This document shows, in pieces, positions 53,122 to 62,434 of a stretch of 64,000 nucleotides of DNA. The first letter of the stretch is position 1. Each line of letters begins with the position of its first letter. Where the stretch lies: the NCBI RefSeq assembly GCF_014164585.1, contig NZ_JACJFM010000005.1, positions 1 through 64,000 of the forward strand, given 5' to 3'. The notes under the pieces are model-generated. The model searched no databases. It was not told where the DNA came from and saw only the letters and a program-made list of their open reading frames with translations. The position numbers and the translations under genes were made by a program. Source of the DNA: Oceanospirillum sediminis. Its GTDB lineage: Bacteria > Pseudomonadota > Gammaproteobacteria > Pseudomonadales > Halomonadaceae.

Positions 53122-53502
53122 TTAATCCCACTCGGATGGGGCTTTTTCTGTTTTATGGCCACCTTCTGTCCAGGATGCAAAACCTCCCAGAATATTGGTC
53201 ACGTTTGTATATCCCATTAGCTGCAGTGTATGAGTAGCCAGCGCGCCACGCCCTCCTGCCTGACAATATACTAATACTTCTCTTGTTTTGTCCTGCAGTT
53301 CAGGGTGAGCCTCTGCTTTAAATTCAATAACACCTCTGGGTAATTCGATAGCTCCCGGAATGTGTCCGATCATATATTCCTGGGGTTCCCGGACATCAAG
53401 TACAAGTGCTCCATTCTCTATTCGATCTGATGCCTGAGCCGTATTGCATTCCTGGATTTCCTGTTTGGCCAGAGAAACGAAATCCTGAGTCGTCATTGGC
53501 AT
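53122..53502 (-). CDS. Single-domain rhodanese
   Basis: A 126-aa sulfurtransferase-type protein. The single rhodanese domain has GALVLDVREPQEYMIGHIPG, then the active-site loop VYCQAGGRGALA with catalytic Cys80, and a final GYTNVTNILGGFASWTEGG. The active loop contains CQAGGR rather than the CRSGNR of GlpE. It may move sulfane sulfur in the cytosol; no signal peptide is present. It is convergent with the diguanylate cyclase gene. Confidence 0.9.
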   Translation of the reverse strand: MPMTTQDFVSLAKQEIQECNTAQASDRIENGALVLDVREPQEYMIGHIPGAIELPRGVIEFKAEAHPELQDKTREVLVYCQAGGRGALATHTLQLMGYTNVTNILGGFASWTEGGHKTEKAPSEWD

Positions 53503-53722
53503 ATCAAATCCTCTCTTTTCATAAGTTTATTCTTATATTTTATAGGGCAATAGATCTGAGATCAACGGAGCAGATAGAAGCCTCATATTTTGCTCTTATC
53601 AAGCGATAGAAATCATTTTGTTATTGAATCTATTATCAGCTGCACTTCGTAAGTCTCCAGAATATGGGAGCTTTTTATTTTCCCGAATCCTGCAATGACA
53701 GAATAAGTATCGGAGTCAGTTT

Positions 53723-55105
53723 ATGGATTATCAGTTATCACTGATTATTGGGTTTATTGCCCTGATTTCAGTTTTACTTTCCCCACAAGCGAAAGGAGCC
53801 AATGCTTTTTTCCGAGGAGAGTCAAAAGATGGTCAGCAGCCGGGCCTGTTGATTTTGACGTTTTCTCAGGTGACGACCTGGATTTTTGCCCGTTCACTTA
53901 TGAATGCAGCGATCCTGGGGTTTTATTATGGGATATGGGGCACTCTGGCATATGCGGCTTATTACCTGTCGTTTCTGACCGGGGCCAGAATTATTGATCA
54001 TCTCAGATTTGAACAGGGCTATGATAGCATCCAGTCGTTCCTGGGGGATCGTTTTGGTCAATGGGGAACCCGATGCTATAACCTGGTGATTGGTGTCCGC
54101 CTGGTCAGTGAGGTCTTTGCTAACTTATTAGTCATCGGCATTCTGTTCGGAGCGGCAGGAAGCGGAGCTTATACTCTGGCTGTACTGGGGCTGGCATTGA
54201 TTACTCTGGTCTATTCCATGATGGGGGGGCTGCATGCTTCTTTGAGAACGGATCTTTTCCAGATGTTTGTGTTTCTTGGTGTACTGGCGCTACTGCTGGT
54301 TATGGCGCTGAGTTCAGGACATCTGAATACTGAAGCATTGATGTTTAAAGCTTTTGATATTTCTGAGCCTGGACCTGTATTGCTATTGGTGGCATTCCTG
54401 CAGGTGTGGAGTTATCCGATGCATGATCCTGTGATGATGGACCGTGGATTTCTGGCAGATAGAGAGACAACGCGTAAAAGCTTTCTGCATGCAGGCTGGA
54501 TCAGTGTGCTGTGTATTATTACATTCGGAGCACTGGGAGTGATGGCTGGTGCACATGCGGTGACCGGGGAGAACATGAATCAGGCGCTGACACGTTTGTT
54601 GGGTGAGTGGCCTATGCTGATGTTCAGTGCTGCACTGGTTATTTCTGCAATGTCGACCCTTGATAGTACCTTATCCAGTTCTTCTAAGCTGATTGTTGTC
54701 GATATGAAAATGACGCAGGCAACCGTTTTTAATGGCCGTATGGCAATGGCGGTATTCATGTTGCTGGGTGTGTTATGTGTTTTCTGGGGAAATAAAGATT
54801 TATTCAGTGCAGTCGCGGTCAGCGGGACGGCGTCTATGTATCTGACTCCGGTCATCTTCTTCTCATTGTGGGGTAATAATACCAATATTCCGGTCTGGAG
54901 TTATCTGGTCTCATTTATACTGGCTGTGGGCGGTGCGGTCCTGTATTTCACGGAGTCGTCAGGTTACAGTGCTTTGCTTGGGGATGTTCACAAGTACACT
55001 AAACTACTCTGGATCTCTTTAACTGTACTGATTGCCGGATGTGCTGCTTTCTGGGTTGGTGATAAGTTGAATCAGCCAAAAAGTAAAAGCGTAACGGCAG
55101 AGTAA
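53723..55105 (+). CDS. Sodium:solute symporter family protein
   Basis: A 460-aa inner-membrane transporter with about 12-13 helices of the SSS (LeuT-fold) family. The landmarks are TFSQVTTWIFARSLMNAAIL near the first core helix, RGESKDGQQPG before it, DLFQMFVFLGVLALLLVMAL and SAMSTLDSTLSSSSKLIVVD, which includes the Na+-site helix 8-type segment. The substrate is unknown. It is followed after 8 bp by a metallophosphoesterase gene, and the two are likely one operon. AGTATCGGAGTC precedes the ATG, a modest ribosome site. Confidence 0.85.
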   Translation: MDYQLSLIIGFIALISVLLSPQAKGANAFFRGESKDGQQPGLLILTFSQVTTWIFARSLMNAAILGFYYGIWGTLAYAAYYLSFLTGARIIDHLRFEQGYDSIQSFLGDRFGQWGTRCYNLVIGVRLVSEVFANLLVIGILFGAAGSGAYTLAVLGLALITLVYSMMGGLHASLRTDLFQMFVFLGVLALLLVMALSSGHLNTEALMFKAFDISEPGPVLLLVAFLQVWSYPMHDPVMMDRGFLADRETTRKSFLHAGWISVLCIITFGALGVMAGAHAVTGENMNQALTRLLGEWPMLMFSAALVISAMSTLDSTLSSSSKLIVVDMKMTQATVFNGRMAMAVFMLLGVLCVFWGNKDLFSAVAVSGTASMYLTPVIFFSLWGNNTNIPVWSYLVSFILAVGGAVLYFTESSGYSALLGDVHKYTKLLWISLTVLIAGCAAFWVGDKLNQPKSKSVTAE

Positions 55106-55113
55106 AACAGATT

Positions 55114-56058
55114 ATGAAGGAAACCATGATCGCATCAGTGTTAAGCAAAGCTTCTGATTCAGAGCTGTCAAAACCTTTGTTCAGAAAGTTACAGTTATCT
55201 GAGCCTGATTGTCCGGTTCTGATTTTTGGCGGGCCTTATAGCAACCTGCAGGCAACAGAAGCGCTAATGGCTGAAGCCCGGCTACTAGGGGTAGCTGCTG
55301 ACAGAGTGATATGCACAGGCGATATTGTTGCCTATTGTGCACAACCTTCTGAAACGACTCAACTGATCAGAGAGTGGGGAATTCCTGTTGTCATGGGGAA
55401 TTGTGAGCAGTCTCTGGCGAATAGTGCAATGGACTGCGGTTGTGGGTTTGAAGAAAACTCCAGTTGCTCATTGTTATCCGTGACCTGGTATCGATTTACT
55501 GATCAGGCGATAAACCAGGAACAGAGGCAGTGGATGAATACTCTGCCTGAGATCATTTGCTTTGCTCTGGCGGGTAAACAAATTGCCGTTGTTCATGGTA
55601 GCGCAGAGTCCATTAATCAGTTTATCTTTCCATCAACTCCCGAGCAGGAGAAGATAAAACAATTTGAATTGATCAAAACACTCACAGGCATTTACCCGGA
55701 TATTATTATCGGTGGACACTGTGGTGTTCCTTTTGCTGATCAGTTGACTCTGGCAGATAATCGTCAGGTATTCTGGCTGAATGCCGGTGTTATAGGTATG
55801 CCTGCTAATGATGGCACATCGGATGGCTGGTATATGTTGCTTGAACCGGATTCAAAGCAAAGCCAGCTTAATGTCCGCTTTAATCGTCTGGCTTACGATA
55901 CAGATACAGCTCAGAGAACAATGTCTGACAGGGGGCTGAATACACCATATCAATCAGCTTTAAGGTCGGGGTTATGGCCGAGCACCAATATTCTGCCAGA
56001 AAAAGAAACGGCAGATACAGGAAAACCATTACAGCTGTCCCCGGTATTTATTTCCTGA
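55114..56058 (+). CDS. Calcineurin-like metallophosphoesterase with altered first metal motif
   Basis: A 314-aa protein of the metallophosphoesterase superfamily. Conserved metal motifs are CTGDIVAYCAQP (G-D), VVMGNCEQSL (G-N-C-E, like GNHE), AVVHGSAES and IIGGHCGVPFAD. The first canonical motif (D-x-H-G-N) is replaced by GGPYSN at about residue 39-44, so the usual Asp and His ligands are absent; this looks like a subfamily trait. A Cys-rich loop, DCGCGFEENSSC, follows. Substrate and activity are uncertain. An ATG at 55126 with AAGG five bases upstream is an alternative start. It sits 8 bp after the symporter gene and ends before a terminator at 56111. Confidence 0.8.
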   Translation: MKETMIASVLSKASDSELSKPLFRKLQLSEPDCPVLIFGGPYSNLQATEALMAEARLLGVAADRVICTGDIVAYCAQPSETTQLIREWGIPVVMGNCEQSLANSAMDCGCGFEENSSCSLLSVTWYRFTDQAINQEQRQWMNTLPEIICFALAGKQIAVVHGSAESINQFIFPSTPEQEKIKQFELIKTLTGIYPDIIIGGHCGVPFADQLTLADNRQVFWLNAGVIGMPANDGTSDGWYMLLEPDSKQSQLNVRFNRLAYDTDTAQRTMSDRGLNTPYQSALRSGLWPSTNILPEKETADTGKPLQLSPVFIS

Positions 56059-56110
56059 ACTCAGGACAGAATGCGACAAGGGGATAAAGCAGAAAAGGAT
56101 TGTATTTGAA

Positions 56111-56140
56111 AAAGCCCGCAGGTTTTGTTCTGCGGGCTTT
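56111..56140. terminator. Bidirectional rho-independent terminator
   Basis: AAAGCCCGCA (56111-56120) pairs with TGCGGGCTTT (56131-56140), then TATT, with an A-run on the left. It ends both the metallophosphoesterase gene and the minus-strand rnb gene, which stops at 56178. Confidence 0.85.
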
Positions 56141-56177
56141 TATTGTGCTGGGTTGCAGAGTTAGCAGAACTCAGTTA

Positions 56178-58151
56178 TCAATCAGAGACTGCTTCATCTT
56201 TCTGAGCTGATTCCTTTACGGGGGTTGCCAGCAAACTACGTCTTTGGGTGTCAGCTTTAATCAGCTGTACCTGGATGATATCCCCCAGACGGTAGCAGAC
56301 CTCTCCTTTAATAAAGACCTGGCCAGAGTTATTGTCCAGTGTCATCTCTTTACGTTCTTTATGGATCATGCTGCCGGGAATAAAAGGAGCCGCGCCATTT
56401 TCCTGTAAGCGGACACGCATTCCTCCGCGGCTGATATCGAAGATTTCACCCTCAAAAACGGTTTTCTCCTCAACGGCGCCCTGCAGGAATTCACTGTACA
56501 GCCACTGATTAGTATCCCGTTCTGCTAATCGGTTATAAAGCTTCTGTTGATCCAGTTGCTCACCCCGTTCAGCCGTCATAGCCTGTTGGAGTGCCGTGAG
56601 ATCCGGCGCTTCTGTAAGCAGTTGTTTTATTAATCGATGATTCAGCAGATCACTGTATTTACGGATAGGGGAAGTCCAGGTGGCATAGCCTTCCAGTCCC
56701 ATACCATAGTGAGACTCGGGTTCATTACGAGTCAGTACATAGCTCTGGTAGCGTCTCAGGCGAGCTTCCAGCCAAAGGTTATTTTCACTGATCAGCTGGC
56801 GACGGAATTTAGCGTAGCCTGAAAGTGTTGCCAGTTCTTCAGCACTAACCTCATACCCCTGCTCAGTGATAACGGTAACCGCTTCTTCCAGTTTTTCAGC
56901 GTCAAAACCTGCATGAGTGTTAAACATGCCTATGCCGTGGGGTTTAAGGAAGCTGGCGGCACTGATATTGGCAATCACCATCGCTTCTTCTACCATTTTG
57001 TGGGCGATACGGCGCTGATCTGCAATAATTGCAAACACTTTACCCTCAGAATCCAGCTTGAAGCGATAATCCGGGCGATCAGGGTACACAATACTGTTTT
57101 CCTGGCGCCAGTTCAGACTCTGTTCTGCCAGGTCTTTCAGTGCACTGAGCGCATTCAGTACCGGCTCTGGACGCTGAAGAGGTTCCCCCTGTTCCAGCCA
57201 GTTTGAAACTTCTTCATATGTCAGCCGGGCGGCAGAGGTTATCCAGGCTGTGAAGAAAGTCGCATCTGATGCAATCGCCCCATCCGGATTAATATCGATC
57301 TGACAGCATAATGCCGGGCGTTTTTGTCCTTCTTGCAAGGAGCATAGTTCATCACTGAGCTGGCGTGGCAGCATAGGGATGTTTCTGCCTGGCAGATAGG
57401 TTGTATAGCCTCTTTGAGCGGCTTCCTGATCGGTTTCACTATTCAGAGCAATATAAGCCGAAGGGTCTGCAATAGCGACTGTCAGCGTCCAGCCACCTTC
57501 ATTTCGTGCAGATACGTACAGGGCATCATCCATATCCCGGGTGCTGGCACTGTCAATGGTAAACAGAGGTAACTCTGAAAGATCTCTTCTTTCTGTTGTT
57601 TCTTCCTGTAACTGGAAGTCCTGATCAGTTTCCGGGGCTTCTGATGGCAGAGAGTGTCTGGCCAGAGAAATCAGCCAGGGGGCTGAAGGGTCATCGCTAC
57701 TGCAGATAAAATCTGTTACTTCAGTGCGGAAACGTCCATCCCTGAGGCCATGCTGTTTCAGTACAGCAACCACCCAGTCACCTTCTTTCAGGCTGCCTTT
57801 TTCCATAGCAGTAAAAGCTGGCAAAGGCTTTTTCAGCAGATGGTGATCAGGTGTGACCTGAAGCTTGTCTTTATAGTAGGTTACTCTGGCGACAAAGCGA
57901 TTCAGTGTTGTTTCCGTCAGAGTATCAAGCTCGATATATTCTTTATCCCCGTCTTTCTGCAATGTGCCTGTGACCATATCGCCATGCAGAACCTTCTTCA
58001 TCTGAGGAGGCGGCACAAAGTAAGATTTACCCTTTGAGGTTTCAAGAAAACCAAAGCTTTTATCGGTTGCTTTAATCATTCCCTCAATTTTCGGAGCGGA
58101 ATCATGTAGCTCTTTTTTCAGCTGTTTCAGCAGTTCTAGATTCTGTTGCAT
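56178..58151 (-). CDS. rnb: Exoribonuclease II
   Basis: A 657-aa enzyme close to E. coli RNase II (644 aa), which degrades single-stranded RNA 3' to 5'. The cold-shock-type domains come first (GMIKATDKSFGFLETSKG), then the RNB catalytic domain with SASTRDMDDALYV (Asp residues that bind Mg2+), LPGRNIPMLPRQLSDELCSL and ARLRRYQSYVLTR plus EGYATWTSPIRKYSDLLNH, and a C-terminal S1 domain (FDISRGGMRVRLQENGAAPF). Length and order of domains distinguish it from RNase R. It is divergent from rraA. Confidence 0.92.
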   Translation of the reverse strand: MQQNLELLKQLKKELHDSAPKIEGMIKATDKSFGFLETSKGKSYFVPPPQMKKVLHGDMVTGTLQKDGDKEYIELDTLTETTLNRFVARVTYYKDKLQVTPDHHLLKKPLPAFTAMEKGSLKEGDWVVAVLKQHGLRDGRFRTEVTDFICSSDDPSAPWLISLARHSLPSEAPETDQDFQLQEETTERRDLSELPLFTIDSASTRDMDDALYVSARNEGGWTLTVAIADPSAYIALNSETDQEAAQRGYTTYLPGRNIPMLPRQLSDELCSLQEGQKRPALCCQIDINPDGAIASDATFFTAWITSAARLTYEEVSNWLEQGEPLQRPEPVLNALSALKDLAEQSLNWRQENSIVYPDRPDYRFKLDSEGKVFAIIADQRRIAHKMVEEAMVIANISAASFLKPHGIGMFNTHAGFDAEKLEEAVTVITEQGYEVSAEELATLSGYAKFRRQLISENNLWLEARLRRYQSYVLTRNEPESHYGMGLEGYATWTSPIRKYSDLLNHRLIKQLLTEAPDLTALQQAMTAERGEQLDQQKLYNRLAERDTNQWLYSEFLQGAVEEKTVFEGEIFDISRGGMRVRLQENGAAPFIPGSMIHKERKEMTLDNNSGQVFIKGEVCYRLGDIIQVQLIKADTQRRSLLATPVKESAQKDEAVSD

Positions 58152-58513
58152 CGGATTATATCTGGCAGATCAAATTAGCATTGAATGATAGTGCTGTTAG
58201 ATGACAAAACCAACACTTCGTATTGAAAAAAATCTGTATCAGTATCACTTCGGCTTCTGATTAATCTATATAATTCATGCGGTTAAAGAGTGTTAATGAG
58301 CTTAACTATCTTGTATTGCGTACAATGGGAAATAGCCATGCATCATATCAACAGAGATTTACGGCTGGTATCAGGGGAGGATGGATACTTTGTACCTTTT
58401 ATGCAGTGACCAGACTGCCCGTCTGTGTAACAATTCTCGCTGGCACAAAGAAAATAGCAATCTGTCTCATTCGGCACAAATGGCGGGTTGTGATCACTAA
58501 GGAGTCCTGAATA
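58152..58513. other. Gap between rnb and rraA, 362 bp
   Basis: AT-rich, carrying both divergent promoters. No strong inverted repeat or ORF is seen. CACTAAGGAGTCCTGA before 58514 is the rraA ribosome site. Confidence 0.5.
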
Positions 58514-59005
58514 ATGAAATTTGTTACCCCCGATCTGTGTGATGCATATCCAGAGCTGGTCAAAGCAGTAGAGCCTGGTTTTGCTAATTATGGCGGTGTT
58601 GATTCATTTGGCGGTGAAATCGTGACCGTTAAATGTTTTGAAGATAATTCTAAAGTAAAAGAATTAGTAGATGAGCCGGGAGAAGGGCGAGTCATGGTCG
58701 TTGATGCCGGTGGTTCATTCCGTTGTGCGATGCTTGGCGATATGCTGGCTGAAAAAGCAGTAAATAGCGGTTGGGCCGGTATTATCATGTATGGCTGTGT
58801 CAGAGATGTTGATGTTCTGGCAGAACTTGAATTAGGGGTTCAGGCTTTAGGCTCGCATCCAATGAAAAGTCTGAAAAAAGGTATAGGGGAAGTGGGGGGG
58901 GATGTGACGTTTGGTGGCGTTACATTCAAACAGGGTGAATATGTTTATGCTGATAATAACGGCATTATCACATCTCCCGAACCTCTGGAAATGCCTGCTG
59001 AATAA
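58514..59005 (+). CDS. rraA: Regulator of ribonuclease activity A
   Basis: A 163-aa homologue of RraA, which binds RNase E and inhibits RNA cleavage. Conserved blocks are [74 protein letters not shown] and [20 protein letters not shown]. It is a soluble trimer-forming fold related to menaquinone methyltransferase MenG without the enzyme. AAGGAG lies just before the ATG. The gene is next to and divergent from rnb, putting two RNA-decay proteins under one intergenic region. Confidence 0.95.
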   Translation: MKFVTPDLCDAYPELVKAVEPGFANYGGVDSFGGEIVTVKCFEDNSKVKELVDEPGEGRVMVVDAGGSFRCAMLGDMLAEKAVNSGWAGIIMYGCVRDVDVLAELELGVQALGSHPMKSLKKGIGEVGGDVTFGGVTFKQGEYVYADNNGIITSPEPLEMPAE

Positions 59006-59017
59006 TGTTTGATTTCT

Positions 59018-59040
59018 CGGGAGCCTGGCAACAGCTCCCG
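59018..59040 (+). terminator. Terminator of rraA
   Basis: CGGGAGC (59018-59024) pairs with GCTCCCG (59034-59040), followed by TTAACTTAT. It lies 12 bases after the stop. The remaining gap to 59236 holds further small hairpins (59117-59134, 59146-59160) and no gene. Confidence 0.65.
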
Positions 59041-59236
59041 TTAACTTATCTGGCTTAACGTTATGAAGCTACTTTGATTACGCGAGTTCTCTGACAAGTG
59101 CTATTCATTGGTGTCGATACTCTGACAAGAGTATTTCGATGTTCTCCAGCCAGAGGCTGGAAAATACGCCAATCTGTTAGAGCAAAATATCTGTTCATTT
59201 GTCCGGTTTATATCAGGTTTTTGACGTCAATTGTCA

Positions 59237-59740
59237 CTAGTCTGTCTGAATTTCCGGGTGCTCATCGGTTTCCGGGCTGGTAATGATACGTTGTTCAAAT
59301 AGCTTACGCAGAGCTTCCATGCGTTTTCTGTTTGCCCCAAAATCATAGTAACCGATACGTGATGCTGATCGAATTTGAATTGTTCCAGGCTGTTTAAAGA
59401 AAAACTCAACATCATCAATAAAACCCAGTACGGGAGTGCGAAAATCTGCCCGGATGTAGTGTGCGTGTTCCATCTCTACTACAATAGCGTCTTTTCGTTG
59501 GTTCAGCAGGTTTAATAGCTGTCGATAAGCATCATCCTGTTCTCCCCGGTAACTAAAAGGGGCTATTTTGTGTGTGTCGGGCGTATCCTTTCTGGAAACA
59601 ACGCAATTCGGAGTATCCTGACAGGGCATAAGACGATGATGAATAATCCCCAGCTGCGGTCTTTCATTGATACAGCCTGTCAGGCCGGAAAGAGATATAA
59701 CCAGTAAAAATAAGCCCGGAGCCAGGCGTCTTTTAACCAT
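59237..59740 (-). CDS. DUF1499 lipoprotein
   Basis: A 167-aa lipoprotein; MVKRRLAPGLFLLVISLSG is followed by LTGC for lipidation. The mature part shows the DUF1499 pattern: CQDTPNCVVSRKDTPD with two Cys, then a YRADFRTPVLGFIDDVEFFF-like segment (HYIRADFRTPVLGFIDD), then IQIRSASRIGYYDFGANRKRMEALRK. The function of the family is unknown. It is a single gene, convergent with rraA and divergent from uup. Confidence 0.88.
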   Translation of the reverse strand: MVKRRLAPGLFLLVISLSGLTGCINERPQLGIIHHRLMPCQDTPNCVVSRKDTPDTHKIAPFSYRGEQDDAYRQLLNLLNQRKDAIVVEMEHAHYIRADFRTPVLGFIDDVEFFFKQPGTIQIRSASRIGYYDFGANRKRMEALRKLFEQRIITSPETDEHPEIQTD

Positions 59741-59864
59741 TTTTATTTTTCCTTGTCCCTGAATAGTCTGAGGTCTGTTAACTTAACGAACCTGCGTGGC
59801 ATTCTCAAGCTGCCATTATGCTTACCTCAGGGAATAATTGATCAGTTTTTATTACAGGCAAACC

Positions 59865-61808
59865 ATGGCGTTAGTTAGATTAGAAAAAGTCAGTATTGCA
59901 TTCGGGCACCATGCCTTGTTAGACGATGCCTCTCTGGTAATTGAGAAAGGTGAACGTATCTGTATTGTCGGGCGTAATGGCGCGGGTAAATCCACCATGC
60001 TGAAACTGGTCTCTGGCGAGCAGACCATTGACTCCGGTAGTCTGTGGCGTCAGCCAGAACTTAAAATCGGCCAGTTGGCTCAGGATCTGCCTGATGCCGA
60101 TGAAGATACGGTATTTGATATTGTTGCCAGTGGTGTGCCCGGCTTAGGTGAGCTGGTAGCTCAGTATCATCATCTGGCGATGTCAATACAGAGTGATGAT
60201 GATCTGAAAAAGCTGGAACGCTTACAGCATGAGCTGGAATCCAGAGATGGCTGGGCGCTGACTCAGCGTGTTGAATCAATTATCAGTCGATTGAACCTGC
60301 CTGCAGATACTCAGATGAAATCCTTATCTGGTGGCTGGCGTCGTCGGGTTGCCCTGGCAAAAGCGCTGGTATCAGAACCAGATCTGTTACTGTTGGATGA
60401 GCCTACCAACCACCTGGATATCGAGACCATTGCCTGGCTGGAGCAACAAATTGCCGATTTCCGTGGTGCTGTGTTGTTTATTACTCACGACCGTGCGTTT
60501 CTACAGAAAATAGCAACCCGTATTGTAGAGCTGGACAGAGGGCAGCTGACTATCTGGGAAGGTGATTATGCTGGATTTCTTGAAAATAAAGCACACCTGC
60601 TGGAAGTCGAGGAGCGACAGAATGCGGAATTTGATAAGAAACTGGCTCAGGAAGAAGCCTGGATTCGTCAGGGGATTAAAGCGCGCCGAACCCGGAATGA
60701 AGGGCGAGTCCGAGCACTTCAGGATCTGAGAAAAGAGCGCTCTCAACGACGGGAGCGTCAGGGAACCGCTAAAATTACCCTGGATAAGGCGGAGAACTCA
60801 GGCAAGCTGGTGGCTGAACTGGAAGACGTCAGTTATAGCTGGGGCGATAAAGCCATTATCGATAAGCTAACCACTCAGGTAATGCGTGGCGACCGTATTG
60901 GCCTTCTGGGGCGCAATGGTGCCGGTAAGAGTACACTGTTGAAGTTATTGCTGGGGCGTCTGGAGCCTCAGTCCGGTTCATTAAAACTGGGGTCAAAGCT
61001 GGAAGTGGCATACTTTGATCAGCTGCGTGACCAGTTAGATCCTGAACGTTCTGTGATGGATAATGTTGCTGAAGGAAGTTCCAGTATCAGTATTGGTGGG
61101 CGTGACAAGCATGTCATGAGCTACCTGGGAGATTTCCTGTTTACCCCTGAGCGAGCACGCACTCCGGTAAAAGCCTTGTCCGGAGGTGAGTGTAACCGCT
61201 TACTGCTGGCGAAACTCTTCACTAAACCAGCCAATATGCTGGTTATGGATGAGCCTACCAATGATCTGGATGTGGAAACCCTGGAGTTGTTGGAAGAGTT
61301 ATTACTTAACTTTGATGGCACTGTATTACTGGTGAGTCACGACAGGGCGTTTATGGACAACGTGGTAACCGGTGTCTTTGCCTTTGAAGGCAACGGTATT
61401 GTTCGTGAATATGTAGGGGGGTACAGCGACTGGGTTCGACAGGGTGGCAAATTCCCTGAAGAGAATGCGGGAGGAGAAGCATCTGCTGCTAAAAAAGATA
61501 TTGTATCCAGTAAAGAGACGGAGACAGTCAAAGAACGCAGCCTGGATAAGGCACCGGCTAAATCATCCGGTAAAGCTAAAAAGCTGAGTTACAAACTGCA
61601 AAGGGAGCTGGATCAGTTGCCTGCAGAGATTGAACGACTGGAAACTGAACTGGAATCTCTGCATGAAACCACATCAGATAATAACTTCTATCAGCAGGAT
61701 CAGGCTAAGGTAGCAGACGTTCTGGCTAAGCTTCAGGAGACAGAAGCAGAACTGGAAGCGGTGATGGACCGATGGGTTGAACTGGAAGCAATGCAGGAAG
61801 GTGAGTAA
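59865..61808 (+). CDS. uup: ABC-F ATPase Uup
   Basis: A 647-aa cytosolic protein with two ABC ATPase domains and no membrane part. Walker A motifs are GRNGAGKSTM and GRNGAGKSTL; signatures are LSGGWRRRVALAKAL and LSGGECNRLLLAKLF; LLDEPTNHLD and MDEPTNDLD are Walker B regions. The C-terminal 80 residues form a coiled coil, as in E. coli Uup (635 aa), which affects transposon excision and ribosome function. The ATG at 59865 is chosen over 59838 because MALVRLEKVSIAFG is the family start. A terminator follows at 61830. Confidence 0.92.
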   Translation: MALVRLEKVSIAFGHHALLDDASLVIEKGERICIVGRNGAGKSTMLKLVSGEQTIDSGSLWRQPELKIGQLAQDLPDADEDTVFDIVASGVPGLGELVAQYHHLAMSIQSDDDLKKLERLQHELESRDGWALTQRVESIISRLNLPADTQMKSLSGGWRRRVALAKALVSEPDLLLLDEPTNHLDIETIAWLEQQIADFRGAVLFITHDRAFLQKIATRIVELDRGQLTIWEGDYAGFLENKAHLLEVEERQNAEFDKKLAQEEAWIRQGIKARRTRNEGRVRALQDLRKERSQRRERQGTAKITLDKAENSGKLVAELEDVSYSWGDKAIIDKLTTQVMRGDRIGLLGRNGAGKSTLLKLLLGRLEPQSGSLKLGSKLEVAYFDQLRDQLDPERSVMDNVAEGSSSISIGGRDKHVMSYLGDFLFTPERARTPVKALSGGECNRLLLAKLFTKPANMLVMDEPTNDLDVETLELLEELLLNFDGTVLLVSHDRAFMDNVVTGVFAFEGNGIVREYVGGYSDWVRQGGKFPEENAGGEASAAKKDIVSSKETETVKERSLDKAPAKSSGKAKKLSYKLQRELDQLPAEIERLETELESLHETTSDNNFYQQDQAKVADVLAKLQETEAELEAVMDRWVELEAMQEGE

Positions 61809-61829
61809 CCCTTCTTCTGGCAGAAAAGG

Positions 61830-61857
61830 AAGAGGCAGCCTGTTATGGCTGCCTCTT
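61830..61857. terminator. Bidirectional terminator between uup and uspA
   Basis: AAGAGGCAGCC (61830-61840) pairs with GGCTGCCTCTT (61847-61857), an 11-bp perfect stem between convergent genes. Confidence 0.8.
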
Positions 61858-61891
61858 ATGGAGTGGCTTCAACACCTTTCAGAACGTATCC

Positions 61892-62338
61892 TCAGGATTT
61901 CTTTTCTTTATGGATTCTGACAGCAAGTACATCACACTTAGCACCGTGCAGAACCCCTGTAGATGTCGAACCCAGTAAAAGAGACAGACCGTGACGGCCA
62001 TGACTGCCAACGACGATCAGATCAACATCCTGTTCTTTGGCCAGGTGGTGTATTTCTGAATCAGGCATACCGACCAGAATATGTTGCTGGTTTTCAGGTA
62101 TATCCAGTGGTGCAGCAAGCTCAGAAATCTTGTCTCTGGCATGCTGATCAAGCTGATCCTGAATACTGCTGAGATCCATTGGGATATCTCCCCCATAGGC
62201 AAAGCCTAAAGGTTCCAGAGCATGAATAAGGCTGACCTTTGCGTTGTTGCGTTCAGCAATGGCCTTGCCTTTTTCAATAACCTGATGAGACTCTTCGGTC
62301 AGGTCTACGGCAATCAGAACATGTTTATACTGGCTCAT
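61892..62338 (-). CDS. uspA: Universal stress protein UspA
   Basis: A 148-aa single-domain universal stress protein. YKHVLIAVDLTEESHQVIEK and AKVSLIHALEP are the UspA-type start; VDLIVVGSHGRHGLSLLLGS followed by STGVLHGAKCDVL is the C-terminal region with a G-2x-G-9x-G(S/T) nucleotide-binding pattern (GRHG...GSTS). It is soluble, and is closer to UspA than to the UspF/G group. It is convergent with uup and separated from the membrane-anchored protein gene by a 96-bp divergent gap, so the two may share control. Confidence 0.9.
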   Translation of the reverse strand: MSQYKHVLIAVDLTEESHQVIEKGKAIAERNNAKVSLIHALEPLGFAYGGDIPMDLSSIQDQLDQHARDKISELAAPLDIPENQQHILVGMPDSEIHHLAKEQDVDLIVVGSHGRHGLSLLLGSTSTGVLHGAKCDVLAVRIHKEKKS

Positions 62339-62434
62339 AATGAAGCTCTCCTGGTGAAAAAATCCATATATGACTGTACTTTATCTCTTGTCTATCGATT
62401 AGTATAGGCCGCAATTTAATTAAGGATTTTGACT

